Positions 1-8,418 of a stretch of DNA of 64,000 nucleotides are shown here, piece by piece. Position 1 is the stretch's first letter; the number at the start of each line of letters is the position of its first letter. The notes below the pieces were generated by a model. It saw nothing but the letters and a program-made list of their open reading frames with translations. It did no database searches and was not told where the DNA came from. Both the position numbers and the translations under genes were made by a program. The stretch lies in NCBI RefSeq assembly GCF_008369195.1, contig NZ_VOBC01000004.1, positions 248,001-312,000 on the forward strand, written 5' to 3'. Source of the DNA: Sporosarcina sp. ANT_H38. GTDB taxonomy: Bacteria; Bacillota; Bacilli; Bacillales_A; Planococcaceae.

Positions 1-47
1 CTGAAGTTGCCTTTTAAAAGCAAAAATTAAATATTAATTCTTTAAAT

Positions 48-728
48 TTAATCATTATTAACTTGATTATTATAAATTTCTACAAGCATATTTTCTATTG
101 CAACATCGCCGACAATCCCCATAGGATTTTTATTTTTTGCTGCCATCCCCCCATCTATTTGGTCACATAAAAATGTTTCTTTCAAAGGATCGCCGATACT
201 TAAATAATGTTCCTCGTTAAAAGAAGCCACATATGGAATATCGTTTAGTTCACGTTCACTAAAAATCAAAGGTTCATAATAACCTACAGGTTTCCACAGA
301 TAATTTCTAATACTGTAATAACCTGTTGAAGCAATCATTGAAAATTCTCTTCTTGATATCCCGTCATAAATTTGTTCTAATTCCATAGAAGAGTCTGTAA
401 AATATTCTAAATAACCTATAAGGAAATAAGTAGATTTGTCTTCTAATGAGTTTCCTTTCAAAATAACACCATAAGCAAATATTTTAATTTCCTCTAAATA
501 GATTTCGAAAATTCTACCACTGTATATCTCTTTATTATACTTCGGTTGGGGTTTCGCCTTTATTTTTATGTTAGATATTTTGATACCCTCTAATTTCCTT
601 TCATCTACTGCAATAATTTTTGCTAATAAACCTTCAATTTCCTCTAGATTGGTTGTTTCCAATAAAGAAAATAGTAGTGCATTTATTGTTATTAATTGTT
701 TTTCCAAAGCCACACATCCTATATACAT
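48..728 (-). CDS. Hypothetical protein, possible immunity protein
   Basis: I do not recognise this 226-residue protein with certainty. It has no signal peptide or membrane segment. The middle (about residues 65-185) is beta-rich, beginning GRIFEIYLEE and including GYLEYFT, which in outline recalls Imm26-type immunity proteins; this is a weak impression. The ATG at 728 has no ribosome binding site. A TTG at 707 follows AGGATG at better spacing and may be the real start. It lies just downstream of an RraB-family gene, a family often found beside toxin-immunity genes in Bacilli, so an orphan immunity role is inferred, not shown. Confidence 0.6.
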   Translation of the reverse strand: MYIGCVALEKQLITINALLFSLLETTNLEEIEGLLAKIIAVDERKLEGIKISNIKIKAKPQPKYNKEIYSGRIFEIYLEEIKIFAYGVILKGNSLEDKSTYFLIGYLEYFTDSSMELEQIYDGISRREFSMIASTGYYSIRNYLWKPVGYYEPLIFSERELNDIPYVASFNEEHYLSIGDPLKETFLCDQIDGGMAAKNKNPMGIVGDVAIENMLVEIYNNQVNND

Positions 729-737
729 TTATAATTC

Positions 738-773
738 AATAAGACCGTTCAAATCAGCTTGAACGGCCTTATT
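738..773 (-). terminator. Intergenic stem-loop, likely terminator of the RraB-family gene
   Basis: CCGTTCAA and TTGAACGG pair around a 6-nt loop, extended by AATAAG/CTTATT. It lies between the RraB-family stop codon and the next gene in the same direction. Confidence 0.6.
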
Positions 774-795
774 TTACAATCCCTACTCTACCTGA

Positions 796-1113
796 TTAGT
801 CTATCATTACTCCCCAGCCATCACTGTATGCATCGAACGGTTTGACTAATTTATCTAACTTTTCCTGCATATCCATAATTGGTTGATATTCCAGCAACAT
901 ATTCACCTGAACAGTACAATCCCAATCATCGTATTCTTCATCATAAAACCCTTCTACTTGAAAATCATTGTGGTGTAGAACAGTTAAAGTTGCTTGTAAA
1001 CTGTCTTCATCTGCACAAGCAATATGAAAATCAACATCATGTCGTTGACTGAAATCAGCACCTTCTTTTTTTAACGATTTCAACACTTGCCCATCTTCAT
1101 CATTCGGAAACAT
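796..1113 (-). CDS. RraB-family protein (ribonuclease regulator B-like)
   Basis: This 105-residue acidic protein matches the RraB fold in length and order: an opening acidic segment (DEDGQVLKSLKKEGADFS), a central beta-alpha unit (DVDFHIACADE), and the family-typical C-terminal DGWGVM preceded by a conserved helix. E. coli RraB binds RNase E, but Bacilli lack RNase E. Bacillal family members are often scattered among toxin-immunity genes, so the true role here is unknown. The ATG start is supported by GAGGGG seven bases upstream. Family assignment is fairly confident; function is not. Confidence 0.75.
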   Translation of the reverse strand: MFPNDEDGQVLKSLKKEGADFSQRHDVDFHIACADEDSLQATLTVLHHNDFQVEGFYDEEYDDWDCTVQVNMLLEYQPIMDMQEKLDKLVKPFDAYSDGWGVMID

Positions 1114-1519
1114 TTAATAACCCCTCTTCTTTTTGCGCTAATAATCTATCAACTTGTTCATCTTTCATACATTGCGTTTACTTCGTTCTTTTGCCGATTT
1201 CTGTTTTCTTTTTATATTTCTCTTTCCAATATACTTATATCCATCTGAGAAGGATTCAGCCTCCAAAATTGTATCTTTGGAGGCTTCTCTCCATGTAAGA
1301 AGCACACTATTCCCTCTTCCCAAAAAGTTTTAGTACTTCGTGTACCTGTTGGAAAGCGAGGGATGAACAGCCACCATACGATTACCGAACAAGATGTCTC
1401 CAAGTCGTTCAATCTACAGCAATCCAATAGAAACAGTACAAGTAAGGCTTAGTGTTTGATCTGGTTAGTTTTAGTTAACCAATATACATATAAAAAATAG
1501 TTTAAATTATTTTCTATTT
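1114..1519. other. Gene-free stretch
   Basis: A 71-codon leftward frame at 1212-1427 has no ribosome binding site and atypical composition, rich in W, F and C. No other gene signal is visible up to the left end of the MITE-like element. Confidence 0.5.
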
Positions 1520-1782
1520 GAATCAATTTCACAATTACTTATTTCATGTATAAAGACGAACGAAATAGTTCATTTACCAATTCATTGTCCGTCAATTTTA
1601 CGGACTACTCTCGTTGATTGTAGCGGAAGATGGCGACTCCTGCGGGAACAGCGCGAGCTGAAGACCCCGCAGGAGTGAAACGACGAGGAGGCTGAAGCCG
1701 TGCCCGCGGAAAGCGTCCATCTGAAGCGGAAATTAACATTGTTCGTTTTTCCCGTTTAATAATCCTATTTTGAAATTGATTC
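1520..1782. mobile_element. MITE-like element, copy 1
   Basis: A non-coding element of 263 bp bounded by perfect 11-bp terminal inverted repeats, GAATCAATTTC (1520-1530) and GAAATTGATTC (1772-1782). It is flanked by ATTT on both sides (1516-1519 and 1783-1786), which reads as a 4-bp target duplication. The interior is much more GC-rich than the surroundings and contains a strong hairpin (CTCCTGCGGG pairing with CCCGCAGGAG). The right end overlaps the stop codon of the neighbouring permease gene. A second, inverted copy lies at 14525-14888. It carries no transposase, so it would have to be moved in trans. Confidence 0.75.
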
Positions 1783-3139
1783 ATTTAGCTTCATCTTCAT
1801 GAAAACGACCTTTATATACGTAAGTTAACGTAATAAAGATATATATGGCTAATGTAATGCCTGTTACGATAATAGATGTTGTAAAAATAATACCAATAAG
1901 GATCGCGCTTAAAGCAATAATAGCTACCCAAGTCGTATAAGGGAACCATTTTACTGCATAGCTACTTGTTTTTTGTGGCTGGATTTTTCGCGATTTCAGA
2001 TGAGCAATCGAAATGATTAACCAAATAAATAATACGGTATATCCAAGTGAACCCATTAGGAATTCAAAGGTCTTACTTCCTGCAAATAAAGAAATAATTA
2101 CACCCGTATATAAAGCTAACGTACACATCAATATGGCATAAACAGGAACGTTCTTTTTCGATAAATGTGCAAAGATTTTAGGAATACGTCCGTCCACAGC
2201 TTGTGTATATAGCACACGTGATGAACCATACAAACCTGAGTTCATAGATGAAACAATCGCGAGTATAACAACTGCATTCATAATATGGTCAGCACCTGGA
2301 ATCCCAATCATTTTAAATACCATTACAAATGGACTCTCTGATACCCCGTTTACTTCATTCCAAGGAATCAAGCTAACTATAATAAAGAAAGGCAATAAAT
2401 AGAAGGTAATAATTCGTACTAATGTACTGCGAACAGCTTTTGGCACAGCCTTTTCAGGATTTTTCGTTTCAGCTAACGTAATACCAATAATTTCAGTACC
2501 CCCGTAAGAATAGATCACAACAAGCATTGCAGCAATTAAGCCCGTTGGTCCATTTGGTAAGAATCCACCATGAACCGTCAAATTAGAAAAACCAACAGCT
2601 GTATGGTTACCAAATGTCACAAGTAATAACGCCAATCCAGCTATGATAAACACCACAATAACAGCAATTTTAATTAGCGCAAGCCAGTATTCTGTTTCTG
2701 CAAAAACTTTTACGGACAACAAGTTAACAACTGTAACTAATATGGAAACGGATAATGCTAGTATCCAAATCGGATACTCTGGCAACCAATACTGAATGAA
2801 AATAGCTGCAACTACCGATTCGGCTGCAATATTTAAAACCCACATCTTCCAATAAATCCAATCTAAAAAATATGCAGGGTACTTGCCTAGTATCGATTGT
2901 ACTAAATCTCTAAAGGTTCTTGCACCGCTATTGCGGACCGCCATTTCCGCTAGACCTTGCATAACAAATAACAGAATAATACCACCTATTAAGTACGCAA
3001 TAAGTACTGATGGACCTGCTATATCAATGGCTGCACTGCTTCCTTTAAATAATCCTGCACCAATGGCGCCACCTAATGCCATCATGGTAATATGACGGGA
3101 TGTCATTGTTCTCTGTAATCTCTGGTTGTCGTTCCCCAT
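1781..3139 (-). CDS. Amino acid permease, APC superfamily (AAT family)
   Basis: A 452-residue integral membrane protein with about 12 hydrophobic segments. TM1 carries the APC signature GGAIGAGLFKGSS; AGPSVLIAYLIGG and SYGGTEIIGITLAETKNPEK follow, the latter typical of the AAT family of proton-coupled amino acid importers. The ATG at 3139 follows GGGGG at seven bases and is preferred over an upstream TTG. Expression should be under the T-box leader immediately upstream, whose candidate specifier reads TTG (leucine), so leucine or a related hydrophobic amino acid is the best guess for substrate or signal. The stop codon lies within the terminal inverted repeat of the MITE-like element. Confidence 0.9.
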   Translation of the reverse strand: MGNDNQRLQRTMTSRHITMMALGGAIGAGLFKGSSAAIDIAGPSVLIAYLIGGIILLFVMQGLAEMAVRNSGARTFRDLVQSILGKYPAYFLDWIYWKMWVLNIAAESVVAAIFIQYWLPEYPIWILALSVSILVTVVNLLSVKVFAETEYWLALIKIAVIVVFIIAGLALLLVTFGNHTAVGFSNLTVHGGFLPNGPTGLIAAMLVVIYSYGGTEIIGITLAETKNPEKAVPKAVRSTLVRIITFYLLPFFIIVSLIPWNEVNGVSESPFVMVFKMIGIPGADHIMNAVVILAIVSSMNSGLYGSSRVLYTQAVDGRIPKIFAHLSKKNVPVYAILMCTLALYTGVIISLFAGSKTFEFLMGSLGYTVLFIWLIISIAHLKSRKIQPQKTSSYAVKWFPYTTWVAIIALSAILIGIIFTTSIIVTGITLAIYIFITLTYVYKGRFHEDEAK

Positions 3140-3173
3140 TTTTTTTCCCCCTAAAATCAATTACGCCATAGGC

Positions 3174-3209
3174 TTTATCTACATTCATCTTTAGATGAAT
3201 GTAGATAAA
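3174..3209 (-). promoter_or_regulatory. Second hairpin between T-box terminator and permease start
   Basis: A perfect inverted repeat with 16-bp arms (TTTATCTACATTCATC) and a 4-nt loop sits directly after the T-box terminator and about 35 nt ahead of the permease start codon. It has no U-tract, so it is probably not a second terminator. An effect on mRNA stability or translation is possible. Confidence 0.5.
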
Positions 3210-3508
3210 AAAGCATATCGTCTCTTCCTTCATCATCAAATGAAAGAAGAGACGATATGCTTTTTGCAAACCGCGGTACCACTCTAATTGGTTCTCCATG
3301 AACCCTACTTTAAAACCTTGTAACGAAGGTTAATCGTTAAAGTAAATAGAATAGCCGTCAGTTCTATTTGCTTTACCACTCCTAGGCAAGTTCAAAGTAT
3401 TATTGGACTGCGTTGCACCACCCCGCAGCTCTCTTAACCAAATAATGTGCTTTTACTACTCCTACTCTTTGCGTTTCAAAAAGTTATATTTAATAATCTT
3501 TAACTGAT
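3210..3508 (-). promoter_or_regulatory. T-box leader of the amino acid permease
   Basis: On the minus strand the leader ends with the T-box core AGAGTGGTACCGCGG (3272-3286). A strong terminator follows: AAGCATATCGTCTCTTC pairs with its complement, then a U-run (3205-3262). In stem I the specifier region reads GAA-C-TTG, giving TTG (3387-3389), a leucine codon, as candidate specifier. The TGGT bulge would pair with a discriminator A, as in tRNA-Leu. Uncharged tRNA should stabilise the antiterminator and switch on the permease. The specifier reading is an inference from position. Confidence 0.9.
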
Positions 3509-3515
3509 ATATTAC

Positions 3516-3544
3516 ATATTACATTTTCGATTTAGTTCTGTCAA
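3516..3544 (-). promoter_or_regulatory. SigA-type promoter of the permease T-box leader
   Basis: Minus strand: -35 TTGACA (3539-3544), 17-bp spacer, -10 TAATAT (3516-3521). It is a near-consensus vegetative promoter just upstream of the T-box leader. Confidence 0.85.
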
Positions 3545-3627
3545 TTTTTTATTCTACAATAATCTTCAAAATTGAAGCATCATACGAAGTTTGGACAAGG
3601 TTTCTCTAAACGCTAAACAAAAAAAGC

Positions 3628-3656
3628 TTGACCTTTAGATATTTTCACACTATAAT
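3628..3656 (+). promoter_or_regulatory. SigA-type promoter of the symporter T-box leader
   Basis: -35 TTGACC (3628-3633), 17-bp spacer, -10 TATAAT (3651-3656). It is divergent from the permease promoter, with about 80 bp between the two -35 elements. Confidence 0.85.
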
Positions 3657-3662
3657 TTCGTT

Positions 3663-3950
3663 TATTATCTAAATATCAAACGAGCGATGACAAGAACCCT
3701 ATTAAGCCGGTCTCCCTGTTAATAGAGAATCAGTGGTTGGTGCAAACTGATACAAAGACTAGGTGAATTTCATTCTTGGAGCTTTTTTTATACTGCATGG
3801 TTATTTTAAGTAGTATAGAACGGATTAAACCGTTATTTTAATCAAGTGGGAAACAAGTATTGTTTCCAATTAGGGTGGTACCGCGTGAAAGACAAAAAAC
3901 CACGTCCCTATCGTTAAAGATAGAGATGTGGTTTTTTGTCTTTCATTTTT
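3663..3950 (+). promoter_or_regulatory. T-box leader of the sodium symporter gene
   Basis: It contains the T-box core AGGGTGGTACCGCG (3872-3885) and a terminator in which AAAAAACCAC pairs with GTGGTTTTTT (about 3895-3938). In the 3' side of stem I the specifier region reads GAA-T-TTC-A, giving TTC (3769-3771), a phenylalanine codon. The TGGT bulge suits the discriminator A of tRNA-Phe. The downstream transporter would thus be induced on phenylalanine limitation. Specifier assignment is positional inference. Confidence 0.9.
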
Positions 3951-3986
3951 TTTATAGAGGACAGAACATAATAAAAAGAGATTGGA

Positions 3987-5357
3987 TTGATTATCATCCG
4001 AACAACAGAGCAGTGGTCATCGAAGATCGGATTTATTCTATCTGCAGCAGGATCTGCAATAGGAATAGGCGCAATATGGAAGCTTCCTTATGTAACGGGT
4101 ATAAATGGGGGAGGAGCATTCTTTCTTATATTCATCTTATTTTCTTTATTTATAGGTTTTCCATTGTTATTAGCAGAGTTCGTTATTGGTAGAAGTACAC
4201 AAAAAGAAGCAGTTAGTGCCTATCGTAGTTTAGCTCCTACTACTAATTGGCATTGGATCGGTAAGTTGGGCGTATTAACCTGTTTCCTATTATTGTCTTT
4301 TTATAGTGTAATCGGTGGTTGGATTGTTATCTATTTTGCAAAAGGTTTGTTTGGTGGAATAATTAGTGAGGGTGTAGATTATGCATTAGTCTTTAACGAA
4401 ACCATTGGAAATCCTATCTTGGTCATTGTCGCCCAATTTGCATTTTTGATTATTACAGTGTTAGTTGTATCGAAAGGGATTAAAAATGGAATTGAAAAAG
4501 TGAGTAAAATTTTGATGCCCGCTTTATTTATACTCTTTTTTATTCTAATCATTCGTTCACTTACACTCGATAACGCTATGGAAGGTGTAAAATTCTTTTT
4601 AGCACCTGATTTCTCGAGTATCACTTCCCAAACGATTCTGTATGCGATGGGTCAAGCTTTTTTCTCCTTAAGTGTCGGAGTATCCGTTATGGTTACGTAT
4701 AGTTCATATCTTTCTAAAAAAGAAAGCTTAATTCAACCAGCTATTTCAATCGTTACAATGAATTTGTTTATTGCTTTATTAGCAGGATTAGCAATCTTCC
4801 CAGCTGTTTTTGCATTAGATTTAGAACCGGCTGAAGGACCTGGTTTGTTGTTTGTTGTATTACCTGCAGTGTTTGATCAAATTATGTTTGGAGAAGTTTT
4901 CTTATTAGGATTTTTAGCATTATTTTTATTTGCCACATTAACTTCAGCTTTTTCAATGTTAGAAATTATTGTAGCATCTGTAGTGAAAGGAAATGAAGCG
5001 AAGAGAACAAAGTTTTCATTTATTATTGGTGCTTTAATTTTCGCAGTAGGAATTCCCTCTGCATTATCCTATAGTGTTTTTGCTGATATTTTAATCTTCT
5101 CGAAAAATATTTTTGATGCCGCTGATTATTTAGTTAGTAATATTCTAATGCCTCTAGGTGTGTTATTAATTTCAATTTTCGTCACACGTAAGATTAGCAA
5201 AAGCACATTACGGGAGGAAGTATTACAGCATTCTCGTTTAGGGGCTTCTGCATTTACTATATGGTTTTTTATAATGAAGTACATTATTCCTTTAGTAATT
5301 ATCGTCGTATTTCTTGATATTACTGGCATACTTGATAAAATAATTGAGTTCTTTTAA
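3987..5357 (+). CDS. Sodium:neurotransmitter symporter family amino acid transporter
   Basis: A 456-residue protein of the SNF/LeuT family. The TM1 signature [18 protein letters not shown] holds the unwound helix residues that bind sodium and substrate. GGGAFFLIF, the FSLSVG motif of TM6 and about 11-12 membrane segments follow. Family members import amino acids with sodium; MhsT and LeuT are relatives. The start is a TTG codon at 3987 with only a weak upstream AAAGAG; no in-frame ATG lies nearby. The preceding T-box points to an aromatic substrate, probably phenylalanine. It is divergent from another T-box-controlled amino acid transporter. Confidence 0.9.
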   Translation: MIIIRTTEQWSSKIGFILSAAGSAIGIGAIWKLPYVTGINGGGAFFLIFILFSLFIGFPLLLAEFVIGRSTQKEAVSAYRSLAPTTNWHWIGKLGVLTCFLLLSFYSVIGGWIVIYFAKGLFGGIISEGVDYALVFNETIGNPILVIVAQFAFLIITVLVVSKGIKNGIEKVSKILMPALFILFFILIIRSLTLDNAMEGVKFFLAPDFSSITSQTILYAMGQAFFSLSVGVSVMVTYSSYLSKKESLIQPAISIVTMNLFIALLAGLAIFPAVFALDLEPAEGPGLLFVVLPAVFDQIMFGEVFLLGFLALFLFATLTSAFSMLEIIVASVVKGNEAKRTKFSFIIGALIFAVGIPSALSYSVFADILIFSKNIFDAADYLVSNILMPLGVLLISIFVTRKISKSTLREEVLQHSRLGASAFTIWFFIMKYIIPLVIIVVFLDITGILDKIIEFF

Positions 5358-5498
5358 TAGCCTTCACATTTATCTTTCTGTCTTTTAATAAGTCATGATT
5401 AATTGGGTGTCCATTGCAAACACATGGTACCACTTGAAGTAATTATTAATAAGATTCCCGTCCCTCGATGCAGCTAAATGAGTTAGATAAAAGGCGAC

Positions 5499-5582
5499 CT
5501 ACCCATAATCCGCGCCAATACCAGAGCCTCGACCTTCTTTAATCCATTTTCCATTTTTAGATGTTCTTGCTCGTTTAGACAT
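5499..5582 (-). pseudogene. Remnant of a Tn7-like transposase subunit gene (TnsA N-terminus)
   Basis: A 27-codon frame starting MSKRARTS and containing KWIKEGRGSGIGADYG, then a stop. The KEGRGxGxGxDY pattern is what Tn7 TnsA carries near its N-terminus (RRIKEGRGQGHGKDY). The rest of the endonuclease domain is missing. Tandem 20-bp repeats lie upstream, as expected for the transposon right end next to tnsA. Identification rests on a short match plus this context. Confidence 0.55.
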
Positions 5583-5620
5583 AAAAAACGCCCCTTTAGA
5601 CAACTATAATCTAAAGGGGC
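5583..5620 (-). terminator. Rho-independent terminator, minus strand
   Basis: GCCCCTTTAGA pairs with TCTAAAGGGGC around a 9-nt loop, followed on the minus strand by a T-run. It is placed to end transcripts from the histidine kinase gene, and lies directly in front of the TnsA-like remnant. Confidence 0.8.
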
Positions 5621-5624
5621 ATTT

Positions 5625-5684
5625 CATCGCGACTTTATTTTAAACATCGTATCTTTTTTATAAACATCGCAACTTTATTTCAAA
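5625..5684. repeat. Three tandem 20-bp repeats, probable Tn7-like end
   Basis: Three adjoining 20-bp units: CATCGCGACTTTATTTTAAA, CATCGTATCTTTTTTATAAA and CATCGCAACTTTATTTCAAA. Tandem sites of about 20-22 bp beside tnsA are typical of TnsB-binding arrays at Tn7-family right ends. No terminal TGT boundary could be fixed. Confidence 0.6.
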
Positions 5685-5757
5685 GCTATACCTATTTATT
5701 TGTCATTTACTTGTTATGTCTCCCAAAAGAGAACTAGTTACACGAAAATGTGATCTC

Positions 5758-7068
5758 TTACTTTGGAAGTTTCACTATAAAAGTGGTTCCTTTATGCTGG
5801 TTCCTTGTTACATTAATCGTTCCATTGTGCATCGATACAATCCACTGGGCGATAGACAATCCTAATCCCATACCTCCAGTTTCCCTAGTTCGGGCTTTGT
5901 CTTCTCGGTAAAAGCGATCGAAAATGTAATGGATATTTTCTTCTTTGATACCGATCCCCGTATCACTCACTTCAATTGCAACTTTCTGATCCTCGACATA
6001 TGTTTTCACACGAATACGATCGTTTTCGTTCGTATATTTTAAAGCATTGTCCAATAAAATTACCAACAGTTGATGCAGCCGAGTCTCATCTGCTTCTATA
6101 GTAAAAGGGCTTTGACAATTTAGCGAAAAATGTTTATCCTGCGATTCAGCAATTTCCTTATAAGGCGTACATACGCTTCGGATGAATGTATCGATATGAA
6201 TGGATTGCTTCACAATCTGTGTTTCCGCCGAATCTGCTCTTGCCAAGGTCAATAAATCCGAAGTGAGTTTGGACAACCGCCTTGTTTCAGACAAGCTTAG
6301 GGCTATATTTTCAAACCTATCTGAAATTCTTTCTTGCGGTGCCGTTAGGAGAAGCTCCAGCTTATTTTGAATGATCGTCAAAGGCGTCCTGAGTTCATGT
6401 GAAGCATTTTCAACAAACTCCGCCTGCTTATTCCAAGAATGAATAATTGGTTTCATCATCTTTTTAGATAAGATGTAACTAGCGGAAATAGAGAGGACGA
6501 TGAAGATTACCGACCAGATAATGAACAGTTTCTCAAAGTTGGAAATGATGGTTTGTTCAGCATCCACGTTGATCATCAGCTGTGTGTAGGCAATTTCATC
6601 CTCATCATTATGGTCTTCAAAAAGAATATATCTAAAGTGATACAGATCATTGATTTTCGTCATTGTAATCTTGTCCATATTTGTTTTATCCAGCTTATAC
6701 TCTTTTAGATAGTTTTCGTAAAATAAGGTTCCGATTTCATTTTCATTACGTATATTTCCCGCGTTATCCCAATGCATGACAATTATCCTAGGATTTGACG
6801 GATTTTTCCGTCTCTCGTCATTAGGTACAGTCTCGTCTAAGTCTCCAACTTTAGGAGGCAGCCGTAACCCCTTTGGATTGTTATCTGTCATCATTTCTTT
6901 AAATAATAACAGCTCATCGTCTGTCTTTGAAAATAATGTATTTTGAACTTGGCCGAAAATGATAATACTAAAGATCGTGAAAATCACAGTAAAAGCGATT
7001 AAGTTGAAAATCATAAATTTCAGCTGCTGTTTCTTGAAAATTAGTTTATTAAACATTCCCCTCACCAT
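5758..7068 (-). CDS. Sensor histidine kinase (two-component system)
   Basis: A 436-residue membrane kinase. TM1 is about residues 18-39, an extracytoplasmic sensor region 40-180, and TM2 about 181-200. A HisKA dimerisation domain carries the phospho-accepting H224 in FVENASHELRTPL. The HATPase_c domain has N (LLDNALKYT), G1 (VSDTGIGI) and G2 (GGMGLGLSI) boxes. No HAMP domain is obvious. Overall it resembles CiaH-type kinases. The gene overlaps the end of the response regulator gene by 20 bp; an internal ATG four codons later, behind GGTGAGGGG, is an alternative start. The sensed signal is unknown. Confidence 0.92.
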   Translation of the reverse strand: MVRGMFNKLIFKKQQLKFMIFNLIAFTVIFTIFSIIIFGQVQNTLFSKTDDELLLFKEMMTDNNPKGLRLPPKVGDLDETVPNDERRKNPSNPRIIVMHWDNAGNIRNENEIGTLFYENYLKEYKLDKTNMDKITMTKINDLYHFRYILFEDHNDEDEIAYTQLMINVDAEQTIISNFEKLFIIWSVIFIVLSISASYILSKKMMKPIIHSWNKQAEFVENASHELRTPLTIIQNKLELLLTAPQERISDRFENIALSLSETRRLSKLTSDLLTLARADSAETQIVKQSIHIDTFIRSVCTPYKEIAESQDKHFSLNCQSPFTIEADETRLHQLLVILLDNALKYTNENDRIRVKTYVEDQKVAIEVSDTGIGIKEENIHYIFDRFYREDKARTRETGGMGLGLSIAQWIVSMHNGTINVTRNQHKGTTFIVKLPK

Positions 7069-7735
7069 GGTCTTCCAGCATATAACCTAACCCACGAAAG
7101 GTTTTGATATATTGATCATACTCAAACTTCTTGAGACTTTTTCGTAAATTACTGGCGTACACCTCTACAACTGTAGTAGAAGTATCAGACTCAAATCCCC
7201 ATATTCGATCAAAAATCTGTTCCTTGGTCAAAATAGCGTTTTTATTGTTTATCAAATACTCCAGTAAATCAAATTGTTTCCCATTCAACTTAAGTGCTTC
7301 CCCATTAATTTCCGCGGTTTTATTTTTGATATTCAAATGTAGTTCCTTAAAAGTTAGAACATTTTCCTTAAATAAACCTCCGGATCTCCTTACCATTGCC
7401 TCTAGCCGCACTAATAGTTCTTCTCGATGGAATGGTTTCACTAAATAGTCGTCTGCTCCCATTTTAAAACCCTTAATCTTGTCATCAATTCCATCTTTGG
7501 CTGTCAGCATGATGACAGGTGTCGTGATATTTTGCTTTCTTAAATTTTCTAATACCTCATAACCGTTCATATACGGAAGCATGATATCTAAAATAATGAC
7601 ATCGAAAATATCTTGCTGTGCAAGAAACAGTCCTTCCTCTCCATCGAAAGCCTGCTCAGTTTCGAACATTTCCTTTGTTGTTTCACATATTGATTCAGAG
7701 AGATACATGTCATCTTCAATGATGAGTAATTTCAT
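7049..7735 (-). CDS. OmpR/PhoB-family response regulator
   Basis: 228 residues. An N-terminal receiver domain has the acidic pocket IIEDD, the phospho-acceptor D50 in VIILDIMLPYMNG, the conserved T/A region MLTAKD and K in YLVKPF. A C-terminal winged-helix DNA-binding domain ends TFRGLGYMLED. The start ATG at 7735 follows GAGGGGGG at six bases; the longer frame from 7756 would include this ribosome binding site and is rejected. It is the first gene of a two-gene operon with the histidine kinase. Confidence 0.93.
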   Translation of the reverse strand: MKLLIIEDDMYLSESICETTKEMFETEQAFDGEEGLFLAQQDIFDVIILDIMLPYMNGYEVLENLRKQNITTPVIMLTAKDGIDDKIKGFKMGADDYLVKPFHREELLVRLEAMVRRSGGLFKENVLTFKELHLNIKNKTAEINGEALKLNGKQFDLLEYLINNKNAILTKEQIFDRIWGFESDTSTTVVEVYASNLRKSLKKFEYDQYIKTFRGLGYMLEDHGEGNV

Positions 7736-7802
7736 ACAGTGCCCCCCTCGTATCATTTATCAACGTATTAACTTAATTCAAAAAATGTGTTTGTACTGAA
7801 AG

Positions 7803-8165
7803 CGAAGCGTCAGCTACAGAAGTCCCCCACTTCTATAGGGAGAAATTAAGTTCCATTTCTCCTTAGTGGTGAGATGAATACTAGATATGCCTTCAAATTC
7901 AGTGGGGGTTCAAACCCCAGCTGAATAGTAGAACGCAGGCTAAGGTCGCCACGTCCTGTGGCAACGCCTGCATGACCTGCATCGTGCAGGCCTAAGCCTC
8001 CGGCGGATGTCACAGATTTTGAAGGGAGTTAAGGAAGGCAGTCTAAGTTCGCGACATCCTGTCGCAATGACTGCATAACCTACATCCTGTAGGCCTCAAG
8101 CGCAATTCAAAATCTGGACGCAATCACGCCGAGGCGTGATTGCTATCGTTACGATAGATTATAGG
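7803..8165. repeat. Composite palindromic repeat, copy A
   Basis: A series of small hairpins: CCCCCACTTC-type, GTGGGGGTTC/AACCCC, GCGACATCC-TGTCGC, CCTACATCC-TGTAGG and a final AATCACGCC/GGCGTGATT. Related sequence occurs at 27788-28020, 59998-60070 and 63242-63450. The first part resembles the end hairpins of IS200/IS605-type elements; no transposase is present. No gene lies between 7756 and 8419. Confidence 0.6.
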
Positions 8166-8311
8166 ACCAATTGTAATAAAAGCAAACTTTAATTTAAAAC
8201 GGGTTCGGTTGACGGGGAGGAAAACGCAAAAAAGAAATGGAAATAACAACTTAATTAGCATAGGTTCAGATAACGAATTTGCAAGTTAAATGACAAGTAA
8301 AAACCTTTTAA

Positions 8312-8341
8312 AAATGGAAAAGCATCGCAAAATGCGATGCT
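8312..8341 (-). terminator. Terminator of the DJ-1/PfpI gene
   Basis: AGCATCGC pairs with GCGATGCT around a 5-nt loop. On the minus strand it is followed by TTTTCCATTTTT. It lies about 80 bp beyond the DJ-1/PfpI stop codon. Confidence 0.7.
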
Positions 8342-8418
8342 AATTAATGAATATAGATAGTGAGCAAAAATAAATTCTAAACCAAACAGGTTAAAAATTG
8401 CCGGGTTGTTTTTTTAGT

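Noticed and set aside
1212..1427. Leftward 71-codon ORF
   Set aside because: No ribosome binding site, sk ewed composition and no recognisable similarity; most likely non-coding.
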